In this document: positions 17,261-26,480 of the stretch, piece after piece
How positions within the stretch are numbered: the first letter of the stretch is position 1
How the letters are laid out: every line of letters begins with the position of its first letter
Source: Rhizobium sp. BG4
GTDB lineage: Bacteria; Pseudomonadota; Alphaproteobacteria; Rhizobiales; Rhizobiaceae
DNA: 64,000 nucleotides
Assembly: GCF_016864575.1 (NCBI RefSeq)
Contig: NZ_CP044127.1
Coordinates: 434,001-498,000, forward strand
Reading direction: 5' to 3'
Program-made: the position numbers and the translations under genes
The notes under the pieces: model-generated
The model's input: only the letters and a program-made list of their open reading frames with translations
What the model was told of the DNA's origin: nothing
Database searches by the model: none

Positions 17261-17614
17261 CTAGTTGCAGACCTGAACCCGTTCAGTATGATAACCGTAA
17301 TCGTATCGGTCCTGCACCGTCCTGCGTTCGTACCAGCACTCCCGAGCCGGAGCCGCATAATATCGCGGTGCGCTGTTTTCTATCGAGCCAGCCCCGATCA
17401 GACCACCTGCAAGCCCGCCTGCAATTGCGCCGCCATAGTCATTGTGATGTCTATGCCTGCGCCAATCCCGCCGCGGTCCGTCCCAGCCATCCCAACCGCG
17501 GTGATCCCGCCACCCGCGATTGTAGTAGTCCTGCGCGTCCGCGGCCGCGGGAGCCAGGGCGACCGGAGCGGCAAATGCAGCGACCACCGCAGCTAAAACA
17601 ATCTTTTTGAACAT
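17261..17614 (-). CDS. Secreted glycine-zipper protein
   Basis: A 117 aa protein with a signal peptide (MFKKIVLAAVVAAFAAPVAL, cleavage near ADAQDYY). Then comes a Trp/Arg/His/Asp-rich region and a glycine zipper GGAIAGGLAGGLIGAG that could insert in the outer membrane. Two Cys in the tail (ARECWYERRTVQDRY and VQVCN) may form a disulfide. Similar small proteins are common in Rhizobiales, with unknown function. GGAG precedes the ATG. Related in plan to the lipoprotein at 49152. Confidence 0.75.
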   Translation of the reverse strand: MFKKIVLAAVVAAFAAPVALAPAAADAQDYYNRGWRDHRGWDGWDGPRRDWRRHRHHNDYGGAIAGGLAGGLIGAGSIENSAPRYYAAPARECWYERRTVQDRYDYGYHTERVQVCN

Positions 17615-17890
17615 TAGGTTACTCCGATTTTGGTGCCCCGCTCCTACCGCGGGCGTCGCCGGTTTGGATAAGAATTACGACGCGCGGCATGAATTCAAGC
17701 TGAATGACCCGTTTATCCATGTGTCAGCTTAGCACGTCCCGGACGCCAAACGGTGGCTGGCGGCCCACCGGATAGGCACCTTGCCCGTGCTTGGTCGAGG
17801 CGCTAGTCGTCTCGCGCAACGCTCAAGAACACCTTCCTCAGTTGCTGTTCGCGCATTCGGTTCGGTCATCAAGCGGGTCCGCCGACATGC

Positions 17891-18067
17891 TCACGGCTCA
17901 TCGCGCTGCCACCCCATAGACCGACACTGCTTCTCAGCCACGTATTGGGCGTCTGAGAGGCTTCTGTACTGACCTGGAAGATCATAACGGCGCCGCTGAA
18001 AAACGAAGAAGGCCTTCCCATCAATTCTGTTGTACGTGACCAACGGTGCGTCTTCTTCATTGCTCAT
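17891..18067 (-). CDS. Small hypothetical protein
   Basis: A 58 aa soluble protein beginning MSNEEDAPLVTYNRIDGKAF and ending EKQCRSMGWQRDEP. GAGGG lies nine bases before ATG 18067; an ATG three codons upstream is also in frame. No family recognised, but the strong stress promoter 30 nt upstream makes it a credible stress-response gene. Confidence 0.6.
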   Translation of the reverse strand: MSNEEDAPLVTYNRIDGKAFFVFQRRRYDLPGQYRSLSDAQYVAEKQCRSMGWQRDEP

Positions 18068-18096
18068 GCAGGGCATCCCTCGTTTTTCGCGGGAGT

Positions 18097-18121
18097 AACC
18101 CGCGAACAGGGCGTCGGTTCC
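18097..18121 (-). promoter_or_regulatory. EcfG/RpoE2-type promoter
   Basis: Minus strand GGAAC, 17 nt, GTT, 30 nt before the ATG at 18067. Confidence 0.75.
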
Positions 18122-18235
18122 GTTCATCGCGGATGGTCGACGAAGCCGAGCGTGTCACGCCGATGCGGATCGCGACGCGCCGCGGCCCCGCATGGCGGAT
18201 GACGAGCTCCTTATCGATGAACCGGGAAGAAAAAC

Positions 18236-18264
18236 GGCGCGTGCCGCTTGAACGGACACGCGCC
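18236..18264 (-). terminator. Rho-independent terminator, minus strand
   Basis: Stem GGCGCGTG/CACGCGCC with a 13 nt loop, followed on the minus strand by GTTTTTC. It could end the CGNR regulator transcript 250 nt upstream; the space between holds no supported gene. Confidence 0.55.
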
Positions 18265-18518
18265 TAAAAATGAGGTGCACGCATGGGGAATGCAGCCCGA
18301 AGATGGCAGCGGATGGTTAAGATCCGGTTAACGCGCCACACCGTGATGAGGGGTCCTGGCTTAGGCCCTGAACGGATGGATACATCCTTCCAGCGTTATC
18401 CATTTCGCAACCGGTTTCCGGCTCAGCCATGACAATGGTTCTGGCCTTGGCTGTGATGAAACGGCGACCCACGTGATTTAGATGACCCCCGCGCCCCAAG
18501 CGCGACCGACGAGGGTCA

Positions 18519-19118
18519 TCAACTTTGCCTAAATTTCCTGACGCGATTGTGGACGCCGCAGCTTGCTTCCGAGCACCAGATCCGCCGTCCGCCTTTTGAT
18601 GTATCGAGAAACAACCAACCGCAATTGTCGCCTTTGCACTCCTTCACCGATCGTCGGTTCGGTCGCGACACTAGCAGGTCGGCAGCGGAGCTCGAAAGCA
18701 CATGCACGAGGTCGGCGGGCGTCTCGACCTTCGTTGTCCAAGCCCACCCGCCGGCAAGTTGCTCGAAGACTTGATGGCTTCGAGCAACGATCGCAGCCGC
18801 TTTGACGACATTTGCATCACCTTCCGGGGCAATTGCGCCCCCGTCTTCTTCGAGAAAGACACGATAAAGGCTCTCACGGAGATCAATTCCCGTCGCCAGC
18901 GCCTTGGCAGCCGCCCCAGGGCTAGCCTCTGCCGCCTGCCTTAGAGTTGCAGCCGCAGCCCCAGAAATGAGATCCACCCTTTGACTGAAAGTGACAAGGT
19001 CGACGAACTTTGTCAGGAGATCCGGGCCCAACCGACCTCGGCGGCTGTCAACTGTATTGACAAAATCCAGGGCGGGGTGCCCGCCGCTCAAGCGCATGGT
19101 GCTTACTGATTTCGCCAT
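18519..19118 (-). CDS. CGNR zinc-finger (ABATE domain) regulator
   Basis: A 199 aa putative transcription regulator. The N-terminal ABATE domain begins with GGHPALDFVNTVDSRRGRLG, and the C-terminal zinc finger reads CKGDNCGWLFLDTSKGGRR then WCSEASCGVHNRVRKF. The family signature CGNR is changed: two residues (VH) stand between CG and NR. Whether zinc binding survives is unclear. ATG 19118 matches the usual family start; an in-frame extension upstream is not protein-like. It is divergent from an EamA exporter 75 nt away, which it probably controls. Confidence 0.85.
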   Translation of the reverse strand: MAKSVSTMRLSGGHPALDFVNTVDSRRGRLGPDLLTKFVDLVTFSQRVDLISGAAAATLRQAAEASPGAAAKALATGIDLRESLYRVFLEEDGGAIAPEGDANVVKAAAIVARSHQVFEQLAGGWAWTTKVETPADLVHVLSSSAADLLVSRPNRRSVKECKGDNCGWLFLDTSKGGRRIWCSEASCGVHNRVRKFRQS

Positions 19119-19120
19119 AG

Positions 19121-19145
19121 GGAACCCGATGATGCTGCCGAAGTT
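19121..19145 (+). promoter_or_regulatory. Possible EcfG-type promoter for the EamA exporter
   Basis: GGAAC, 17 nt, GTT, 48 nt before the ATG at 19194, within the short divergent region. Less certain because it abuts the start of the CGNR gene and may be a chance match. Confidence 0.5.
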
Positions 19146-19193
19146 GTAACGGTATAAATTGATTTTACGCGTTACACAATCGGGGTCCAAGCC

Positions 19194-20108
19194 ATGTCAG
19201 GTTCAAACTACGGGAAATTTGCAGTCCTCTGCGCTGTCTGGGGTTTAACCTGGATCGCCGTCAAGTTCGGCGTCACGAGCTTGCCACCAATGCTTTTTGC
19301 AGCTTTGCGTTTCGTCGCTGCAGGAACTGTCTTCTTGGGGATTGCGATGTGGCAGGGTCAGTCGATACGAGCGCTGGCTGTTGATTGGTGCGGGCTAATT
19401 ATAGCCAGTCTGCTGATGATCACGCTGTGCTATGGCCCACTCTTCTGGGGAATGACAAAGATACCTTCAGGCACTGCCGCGGTGCTGGAAATGTCTTTGA
19501 CACCGGTTTGCCTGTTCGTTTTCGGGGTGGCTTTGCGTCAGGAAACCTGGAGCTGGGCACCAGCGATCGGTCTCGCCGTCGGATCCCTCGGACTATATCT
19601 GCTCTTCGTCGGTGAAGCACAGGTGAGCTACGATAGGGGCGCCTGGCTTGGCATCCTTGCCGTTTGCTGGGCTGCGGCTTCGTCCGCATTGGGCTCGGTG
19701 CTCGCAAAACCGCTCATTGCAAGACACGGAAGCGCAGTTGTTGCGGGCTCGACAACATTCCTCGGCGGGCTGCTGCTTTCCGCCGGGGCCGTGATCTGCG
19801 GCGAAAACCCAAGCGCATTAGCATTAAGCAACTGGACTATGGGAGCGTTCGCAGGATGGCTTTTCCTGGTGATTTTTGGTTCGCTGGTCGGTTACAGACT
19901 GTACATGCAGCTCCTGAGGGACGCCGGACCGAGCCGAGCCGGTATGTTCGCCTTTGTTTCTCCCGTCATCGCCGTCGTTGTTGGCGCCCTCTTTGCGCAG
20001 GAAACGATTACAGTCGCGAACGTCATTGGCATAATGCTCATGCTGTTGTCGGCGGCAACGTGCCTGTGCGGTCCACGATCTTCGGAGAAGGCAACTCCGC
20101 GTCGATGA
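19194..20108 (+). CDS. EamA family (DMT) metabolite exporter
   Basis: A 304 aa inner-membrane protein with about ten membrane segments arranged as two EamA repeats. The first begins FAVLCAVWGLTWIAVKFGV and the second near WLGILAVCWAAASSALGSVL. Typical EamA blocks: LRFVAAGTVFLG, TPVCLFVFGVAL and the closing SPVIAVVVGALFAQETI. Members export amino acids, nucleosides or drugs; the substrate cannot be told from sequence. Divergent from the CGNR regulator. Confidence 0.9.
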   Translation: MSGSNYGKFAVLCAVWGLTWIAVKFGVTSLPPMLFAALRFVAAGTVFLGIAMWQGQSIRALAVDWCGLIIASLLMITLCYGPLFWGMTKIPSGTAAVLEMSLTPVCLFVFGVALRQETWSWAPAIGLAVGSLGLYLLFVGEAQVSYDRGAWLGILAVCWAAASSALGSVLAKPLIARHGSAVVAGSTTFLGGLLLSAGAVICGENPSALALSNWTMGAFAGWLFLVIFGSLVGYRLYMQLLRDAGPSRAGMFAFVSPVIAVVVGALFAQETITVANVIGIMLMLLSAATCLCGPRSSEKATPRR

Positions 20109-20137
20109 AGGGCGCCATTACGTCTACCGCGTATAGC

Positions 20138-20380
20138 TCAACGCCGTTTTCTGGCCGGCTTTGAAATCGGCGGCGGGACCGGCGAAGGCTTATCCTTGCC
20201 CAACTCAGGGGCTGAAGCAGCTGGATTTTCACCGGTCACCTCCGCCGCTACTTCCGCCTCTGTCGCTTCATGTTGATCTTCGGCTCGTTGCCAATGATCA
20301 AGATCAGCACCTTCCGGTCTTCCTTCGTCTTCCCAAATCTTGTAAGCCCGCTCGCGTCGCTTTTGGTCTTTGTCGTTCAT
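20138..20380 (-). CDS. DUF2934 small protein
   Basis: An 80 aa soluble protein. The DUF2934 signature is RERAYKIWEDEGRPEGADLD followed by HWQRAE. The rest is an acidic Ala/Glu-rich linker and a Pro/Lys tail (PVPPPISKPARKRR). The family is frequent in rhizobia and has no known activity. A clear stress promoter lies 32 nt upstream of the ATG. Convergent with the EamA gene. Confidence 0.85.
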   Translation of the reverse strand: MNDKDQKRRERAYKIWEDEGRPEGADLDHWQRAEDQHEATEAEVAAEVTGENPAASAPELGKDKPSPVPPPISKPARKRR

Positions 20381-20411
20381 GGAACCGTCCTCCCGTTCTT
20401 CCTTTGCGCAT

Positions 20412-20436
20412 AACCAACATGTGGCGTACTAGTTCC
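20412..20436 (-). promoter_or_regulatory. EcfG/RpoE2-type promoter for DUF2934 gene
   Basis: Minus strand GGAAC, 17 nt, GTT, 32 nt before the ATG at 20380. Confidence 0.8.
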
Positions 20437-20816
20437 GCAGCTAGGATCCGGATTGACGGGACCTGCGGTTGCACCGCGCCCATTGCGGTTCTATTGAGCT
20501 CATCCAGGAGTGCGGGTTCGAGACGCAAGGATCGCCCGGAAAATGGGCTTTCCTTCTTGTGTGACAAGGCCATCACACTTTGGTGCCGACCCCTAGCGTC
20601 GTGTGACAACGGACAGGCCGTGCAAAAGCGCCGGAAGGCGACAATCGCGCCTCTCGGCTGGAAAGGGTATCGACACCAATCGGCTAATAGCCGCATCTGA
20701 GAGTGGAAAGCCATGCAACCGGTGGAACCGCGGTAACTCTTTCGGCCGCCGCCAAGAACGTGGGAGATCGTCCGCTATATCTCTCAGAGCCTACTTGCGA
20801 CTCTCTCCAGCTCAAC

Positions 20817-20845
20817 CGCCCCAGGTCGACGTCACACCTGGGGCG
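20817..20845 (-). terminator. Hairpin downstream of glgB
   Basis: Perfect 10 bp stem CGCCCCAGGT/ACCTGGGGCG with a 9 nt loop, 125 nt past the glgB stop. No T-run, so either a factor-assisted terminator or a 3' stabiliser. The 20437-20969 interval holds no supported gene. Confidence 0.45.
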
Positions 20846-20969
20846 CTGCATCATCGATGGAGCGTTCAGCTGGCAAAGTTGATATATGAAGGCCGTTCAT
20901 ACCCGCGGTACAGTGCCAAATACATCCTCTTGCCGGCCAGTCGCGCACCCGCTTTCGGCTGCGAGGGTT

Positions 20970-23186
20970 TCATCGATTTCGATCTCTAATGTACATGACA
21001 GTCGACAAAGGTGGCAGATCAGCCTCGATCGACATTGGCCGGCCGTGAGCGGCAACGAACTGTACAGCAACGTCGCCTATATCGGTTCCCGCGCCTCCAT
21101 ATACGGTGTCGTCCGTATTGAGTATCTTGCGCCAAAGGCCATCGAGAGGCACGCCAATTCGATAGCCTTGGCGCGGGACGGGCGTGAAATTGGATACAAT
21201 CACGCAGGCGGTGTCGCGGGTCTGATCGTAGCGGATCATCGCCAGGACGGAATTCTCAGCGTCGTCGGCGACGGCCCACTCGAACCCGTCCGGGTGCAGA
21301 TCGCCATATTGCAGGCATGGAAAGTGAGCATAAACGCGATTAAGGTCTCTCACCAACCTCTGAAGACCGCGATGACGAGGGTCGTCGAGAAGATCCCAGT
21401 CGAGCGAGGCGTCGTGATTCCATTCGTTCTTCTGGCCGATCTCACAACCCATAAATATCAGCTTCTTCCCTGGATGGCCCCACATGAAGCCGTACAGGGC
21501 TCTGAGATTGGCATGTTTTTGCCAGTCGTCACCTGGCATCTTACCCAGCATCGATCCCTTGCCGTGAACCACCTCATCGTGGGAAAACGGCAGGACAAAC
21601 CGCTCAGTGTAAGCGTAGACCATCCCGAAGGTCATCGAGCCATGGTGATACTTGCGATAGACCGGATTGTCCGAAATGTAGTGAAGGGTGTCATGCATCC
21701 ACCCCATGTTCCATTTCATGTCGAACCCCAGGCCGCCGTCAGCCGGCGAGGCTGTGACCTTCGGAAAGGCCGTCGATTCTTCGGCGATCATTAAGATATT
21801 CGGGTGGCGGTCGCGAACGACGCTGTTGAGGTGCTTGAAAAACTCTATGGCTTCTAGGTTCTCTCGCCCTCCGTACCGGTTCGGGATCCATTCACCCTCG
21901 GCACGGCTGTAATCGCGGTAAAGCATCGAGGCAACGGCGTCGACCCGCAGACCATCGACATGGTACCTGTCAAGCCATTCAAGGGCGCTTGCAATCAGGA
22001 ACCCTTTCACTTCGGATCGCCCGAGGTTGTAGATCAGCGTGTTCCAGTCCTTGTGATAGCCCTCTCTTGGATCCTCATGCTCGTAGAGCGCAGTTCCGTC
22101 GAAGCGCGCCAGACCCCAGACATCACTTGGGAAATGGGCCGGCACCCAGTCAAGGATGACGCCGATCCCGCTTTCGTGGCAGCGGTCGACGAAATATCCG
22201 AAGTCTTCCGGCGTTCCATACCGTCCCGTCGGGGCAAAAAGGCCTAGTGGCTGATATCCCCATGAACCCCCGAAAGGATATTCCATGATCGGCATAAGCT
22301 CCACATGCGTAAACCCCATTTCCTTGACATAGGGGATCAGCCGCTGGGACAGTTCGAACCAATCGAGCGAACGCCCGCCATCCTTCATGTCCCGAAGCCA
22401 GGATCCGGCATGAACTTCATAGATCGATATCGGACCGTCCAGAATGTCCCTCCCAGCCCGCCGTTCGAGCCATTCAGCATCCCGCCATTTCACCGGTTCG
22501 GTTGAGGCAACGATGGATGCAGTGGAAGGCGCGGCTTCCGAAGCCCGGGCCACTGGATCAGCCTTCTGAGCAAGCAGATTGCCCTGCCCGTCCAAAATTT
22601 CGAATTTGTAGCGGTCGCCAACCGTCAGATCTGGGATGAAGATTTCCCAGACACCTGCCTCACGCCGCAAGCGCATTGGGTGGCGCCGACCATCCCAGCT
22701 ATTGAAATCTCCAACCACCGAGACCCGGCGCGCATTTGGCGCCCAGACCGCAAAACGCACACCCTGGATGCCGTCGACGGTGACCGGATTTGCACCGAGA
22801 GCCGACGAAAGTTGGTAGTGCGTTCCTTGCGAAATCAAATGCAGGTCGAGATCACCAAGCAGGGGGCCGAACCGATAGGGATCTTCCGTCTCCTGGGCGC
22901 CGTTTGGCCAGAGGATTCTCAGCTTATATCCTGCGTCACTTTGGACCGGGCCGAGGAACACGCCGCCTGCATGCACCAGCGACGACACTGCAAGCACAGC
23001 ACCCGTTGCGCGGTCGACCAATTCGACGCCTAGAGCGCCAGGAACGAACGTGCGAACTGTAATTCGCCCATCTTGCGACCGGTGGGGTCCCAGAAACGCG
23101 AAGGGATCGCCATGACGGCCCTCGACGATTGCGAGAAGTTCGCCGGGAGCCAAACTAGATGTGTCGACCGTCGATGGCTCCATCAT
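20970..23186 (-). CDS. glgB: 1,4-alpha-glucan branching enzyme
   Basis: A 738 aa cytoplasmic GH13 enzyme adding alpha-1,6 branches to linear alpha-glucan. The order is N-terminal N1 domain (HGDPFAFLGPHRS), CBM48 (about 130-215, GVRFAVWAPNARRVSVVGDF), a catalytic barrel and a C-terminal sheet. Catalytic residues: Asp416 (DGLRVDAVAS), Glu469 (LMIAEES) and Asp537 (FSHDEVVHGKG). Full family length. ATG 23186 overlaps the treS TGA (ATGA) with GGAG upstream, so translation is coupled. Last gene of the glgE-treS-glgB operon, where it branches the linear chains made by GlgE. Confidence 0.97.
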   Translation of the reverse strand: MMEPSTVDTSSLAPGELLAIVEGRHGDPFAFLGPHRSQDGRITVRTFVPGALGVELVDRATGAVLAVSSLVHAGGVFLGPVQSDAGYKLRILWPNGAQETEDPYRFGPLLGDLDLHLISQGTHYQLSSALGANPVTVDGIQGVRFAVWAPNARRVSVVGDFNSWDGRRHPMRLRREAGVWEIFIPDLTVGDRYKFEILDGQGNLLAQKADPVARASEAAPSTASIVASTEPVKWRDAEWLERRAGRDILDGPISIYEVHAGSWLRDMKDGGRSLDWFELSQRLIPYVKEMGFTHVELMPIMEYPFGGSWGYQPLGLFAPTGRYGTPEDFGYFVDRCHESGIGVILDWVPAHFPSDVWGLARFDGTALYEHEDPREGYHKDWNTLIYNLGRSEVKGFLIASALEWLDRYHVDGLRVDAVASMLYRDYSRAEGEWIPNRYGGRENLEAIEFFKHLNSVVRDRHPNILMIAEESTAFPKVTASPADGGLGFDMKWNMGWMHDTLHYISDNPVYRKYHHGSMTFGMVYAYTERFVLPFSHDEVVHGKGSMLGKMPGDDWQKHANLRALYGFMWGHPGKKLIFMGCEIGQKNEWNHDASLDWDLLDDPRHRGLQRLVRDLNRVYAHFPCLQYGDLHPDGFEWAVADDAENSVLAMIRYDQTRDTACVIVSNFTPVPRQGYRIGVPLDGLWRKILNTDDTVYGGAGTDIGDVAVQFVAAHGRPMSIEADLPPLSTVMYIRDRNR

Positions 23187-26100
23187 GCCCGTTCTCCGTC
23201 AAGGCGTGACACGATTGCGCTGAAGCCGGCCAGGGGAATTGGCAGCCACTTCGGGCGATTGCGTGCCTCGTAGGCGATCTCGTACGCTGCCTTCTCCAAA
23301 AGGAAGATGTCGAGAAGCGCACGTATGGTCTTCGGATCGCTCGGCAGATCTGGTGATGCAGACAACGCGTGGATATATTTCTGAAGAAAAAGTTCCTCGG
23401 CTGCTTTGCCAAAGCGGTTGACAAACAAGCGCCTGCGCTCGTCGTGATGGTCGGACACGGCATCATTTTCAAGAGTCGCCGTGGCAACGAGATAGTCAAG
23501 AGATCGCAAAAGACCGGCGGCGTCCCGCAAGGGGCTGGTCTTTGCACGCCGCTCCGCGAGATTGCGCGCCGGTTCGCCTTCGAAGTCGATGATGACGGCG
23601 TCACCTTCCGTCACGAGTATTTGACCTAGATGAAAATCCCCATGAGTGCGTGTCAGCACGGCGTCTGCCGCCCGTCCACACAATCTTGCAGCCAATTTAG
23701 ATATCTGCTCCCTTTGCGCCAAGAGACTGCGAATATCCTTCTCGACCGCGCTGTCGGGCGTGTCCGCGAGCTCCTCCAACTTGGAGAAGGCGTAGGCGAT
23801 CTCGCCGGTCACTGATCTTTCGATGCCAGCAACGTCAGCCTCATCCGCTCTCCGCGGCGCGAAAGATGGATCTTCACTCGGTCGCGCAAGCAGGACGTGA
23901 AGTTCACCCAGGCGCTGGCCGATCATAGCAACGAAGTTCAAAAGCGGCTGTAGCTCGTCGTCAGCGGCGTCAGGCTCCGCTTCGGTGGTTGCAACCTCAT
24001 CTGCAACCCGACGCAGATTGGCGAGCATCCAGTTCCACGCATCGCCCTGGTTACGGATTGCGCCTTGTACGACGGCAAGTGTCCACCGCCGCCCGTCCGC
24101 GTCATTACGCGCGACTTCGCCGAGAAGTGGAGCGGTGTGTTCATATCCCTGCTCGGTAAGATAGCGCGTCATTTCAACTTCGGGATGAACGCCCTCGAAG
24201 ACGTGCCTTATAAGCTTGATCATGGCGATCTCGCCGACGATCAGAGAACTGTTTGACTGCTCCGCAGATAGCCATCGGATCTCCATTTCGGCGGTGATAT
24301 CCAGCTGGTCCAAGTAATCGGTCCCGATGAAGTCTATCGTGCCGGAACGACCGGTCACGGTCGAGCGGTTCTTCAGGCTCTCGATCAAACCCCGCGCCAT
24401 TGGCTCCACCGTAAAGCCGTCGGTGAGAAATCCAACACGTCGTCCTTGACGAATGCGAGCCAAGGCAAGTTGCTGGCCTAGGATGTTCGTCGTGGTGTCA
24501 TCCCATTCGATGGCGAGCGGGAGCTGATAAGTCTCAACGTGATCAGGCAGGATGGCCTCGAGCTCGCCCAGCACTATCCCATCAGCGAATGGGATCGGCG
24601 TCGCCGAAACAAGCCTTGCCGATTGAAGAGACTGATCCTTGGCACCAAACCACCGCCGTCTTGAAAGATATGCTGGAAGGATGTCGTTGCCGAGCGCCCT
24701 CTGATGCTGAGGTTCATCAACCAGCTCCGTGAGGCTTCGGCGAATGACGACCGTGTGAAAATCGGGCAACTGTTCCGGCGGAGCCGTGCGCCACGCCGGA
24801 CCATCCGATTCAGCATTGAGCTGGAACCAGAAAAACCCATAGGGCGGCAACGTCAGAAGATAGGTAAGCTGGCCGATTGGCGGGAACGGTGACATGCCGG
24901 TCAGCTCGACAGGCACGCGGCCTTCGTAGGCGGAGAGGTCCAATTCAACGGCTTGAGGTACCCGCGATAGGTTTGCCACGCACAGGATAACCTCGTCTCC
25001 GTGCTCTCGGAGATAGGCCAGAATACGCCGGTTGTCAGGAGAAAGAAACCGAAGCGACCCTCTGCCAAATGCGGGGTGCCGGCCGCGCAGCGAAAGCATG
25101 CGCCGGGTCCAGTTTAACAGCGAGTGCGCGTCTGATGTTTGGGACTCGACGTTGAGCGCTTCATAGCCATACTGCGCGTCCGAAACGGGCGGAAGGACCA
25201 GGCGGGCGGGATTGGCCCTTGAGAAGCCGCCATTGCGGTCGGGCGACCACTGCATCGGGGTTCGAACGCCGTCGCGATCGCCAAGGTAGATGTTGTCGCC
25301 CATCCCGATCTCATCACCGTAGTAAAGAACCGGCGTGCCCTGCATCGACAGCAGAAGCGCGTTCATCAGCTCAATACGCCGGCGATCGCGCTCCATCAAC
25401 GGAGCCAGGCGACGGCGGATACCGAGATTTATGCGTGCTCGCCTGTCGGACGCATATGTTTCCCAAAGATAATCGCGCTCGGCATCCGTCACCATTTCAA
25501 GCGTCAGCTCATCGTGGTTTCTCAGGAAAATCGCCCACTGACAGCTGTCGGGAATATCCGGCGTCTGACGCATGATGTCGGTAATCGGAAACCTGTCCTC
25601 CTTGGCGATCGCCATGTACATCCGGGGCATCAGCGGAAAATGAAATGCCATGTGGCACTCGTCCCCGTCTCCAAAATATTCCCGGGTATCTTCCGGCCAC
25701 TGGTTGGCTTCCGCAAGCAGCATCACGCCGGGATGTGTCTCATCGAGCGCGGCGCGAATGCGCTTCAGGATCGCATGCGTTTCCGGCAAGTTCTCGTTGT
25801 TTGTTCCCTCGCGTTCTACCAAATAGGGGATCGCGTCCAGTCGGAAGCCGTCAATGCCAGTTTCCAGCCAGAAGCGCATCACCGACAGAAGTTCCTTCAT
25901 CACCAAGGGGTTGTCGAAATTCAGATCAGGCTGATGCGAATAAAAGCGATGCCAATAGTACGCTCCAGCCGTCGGATCCCACGTCCAGTTGGACTTCTCG
26001 GTGTCGATGAAGATGATACGGGTCTCAAGAAATTTCTGGTCTGTATCGGACCAGACGTAGAAGTCGCGCTCCGGGCTTCCCGCGGGTGACTGGCGCGCAC

Positions 26101-26479
26101 GTTGAAACCACGGGTGCTGATCGGACGTGTGGTTGATGACCAGCTCGATGATAACCCGAATATTGCGTTCGTGGGCGGCGGCTACGAATTTGCGAAAGTC
26201 TTCGATCGTGCCGTAGTCGGGACTGACGCTCCCATAGTCGGCGATGTCATAACCATCGTCGCGCCGTGACGAAGGAAAGAAAGGCAGGAGCCAGATCGCG
26301 TTCACGCCAAGCGAAGCGATATGATCAAGCTTCTCGAATAGACCTTCAAAATCCCCAATTCCGTCACCGTTGGCGTCATAGAACGATTTGATGTGCAACT
26401 GGTAGATGATTGCATCTTTATACCACAACGTGGCGTCGGCTGTCTCTGCCCGGCCTTCGCTGCTCGACACGTCTTCCAT
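23183..26479 (-). CDS. treS: Trehalose synthase-maltokinase fusion
   Basis: A 1098 aa bifunctional enzyme. Residues about 20-555 are TreS, a GH13 isomerase interconverting trehalose and maltose: nucleophile Asp215 (DGFRLDAIPYL), Glu257 (LLAEANQWPED) and Asp323 (FLRNHDELTLEM). Residues about 600-1098 are maltokinase, which phosphorylates maltose to maltose-1-phosphate: catalytic Asp948 (THGDFHLGQIL) and metal ligand Asp965 (VIIDFEGEP). Fusion passes maltose directly to the kinase. ATG 26479 is preferred (AGGAGA eight bases upstream), leaving one base after the glgE stop; an in-frame ATG at 26536 would lie inside glgE. Confidence 0.96.
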   Translation of the reverse strand: MEDVSSSEGRAETADATLWYKDAIIYQLHIKSFYDANGDGIGDFEGLFEKLDHIASLGVNAIWLLPFFPSSRRDDGYDIADYGSVSPDYGTIEDFRKFVAAAHERNIRVIIELVINHTSDQHPWFQRARQSPAGSPERDFYVWSDTDQKFLETRIIFIDTEKSNWTWDPTAGAYYWHRFYSHQPDLNFDNPLVMKELLSVMRFWLETGIDGFRLDAIPYLVEREGTNNENLPETHAILKRIRAALDETHPGVMLLAEANQWPEDTREYFGDGDECHMAFHFPLMPRMYMAIAKEDRFPITDIMRQTPDIPDSCQWAIFLRNHDELTLEMVTDAERDYLWETYASDRRARINLGIRRRLAPLMERDRRRIELMNALLLSMQGTPVLYYGDEIGMGDNIYLGDRDGVRTPMQWSPDRNGGFSRANPARLVLPPVSDAQYGYEALNVESQTSDAHSLLNWTRRMLSLRGRHPAFGRGSLRFLSPDNRRILAYLREHGDEVILCVANLSRVPQAVELDLSAYEGRVPVELTGMSPFPPIGQLTYLLTLPPYGFFWFQLNAESDGPAWRTAPPEQLPDFHTVVIRRSLTELVDEPQHQRALGNDILPAYLSRRRWFGAKDQSLQSARLVSATPIPFADGIVLGELEAILPDHVETYQLPLAIEWDDTTTNILGQQLALARIRQGRRVGFLTDGFTVEPMARGLIESLKNRSTVTGRSGTIDFIGTDYLDQLDITAEMEIRWLSAEQSNSSLIVGEIAMIKLIRHVFEGVHPEVEMTRYLTEQGYEHTAPLLGEVARNDADGRRWTLAVVQGAIRNQGDAWNWMLANLRRVADEVATTEAEPDAADDELQPLLNFVAMIGQRLGELHVLLARPSEDPSFAPRRADEADVAGIERSVTGEIAYAFSKLEELADTPDSAVEKDIRSLLAQREQISKLAARLCGRAADAVLTRTHGDFHLGQILVTEGDAVIIDFEGEPARNLAERRAKTSPLRDAAGLLRSLDYLVATATLENDAVSDHHDERRRLFVNRFGKAAEELFLQKYIHALSASPDLPSDPKTIRALLDIFLLEKAAYEIAYEARNRPKWLPIPLAGFSAIVSRLDGERA

Positions 26480-26480
26480 G

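Noticed and set aside
20304..20573. An 89-codon minus-strand frame (MALSHKKESPFSGRSLRL...) overlapping the DUF2934 gene
   Set aside because: It overlaps a recognised gene in another frame, contains that gene's promoter, and has no ribosome site.
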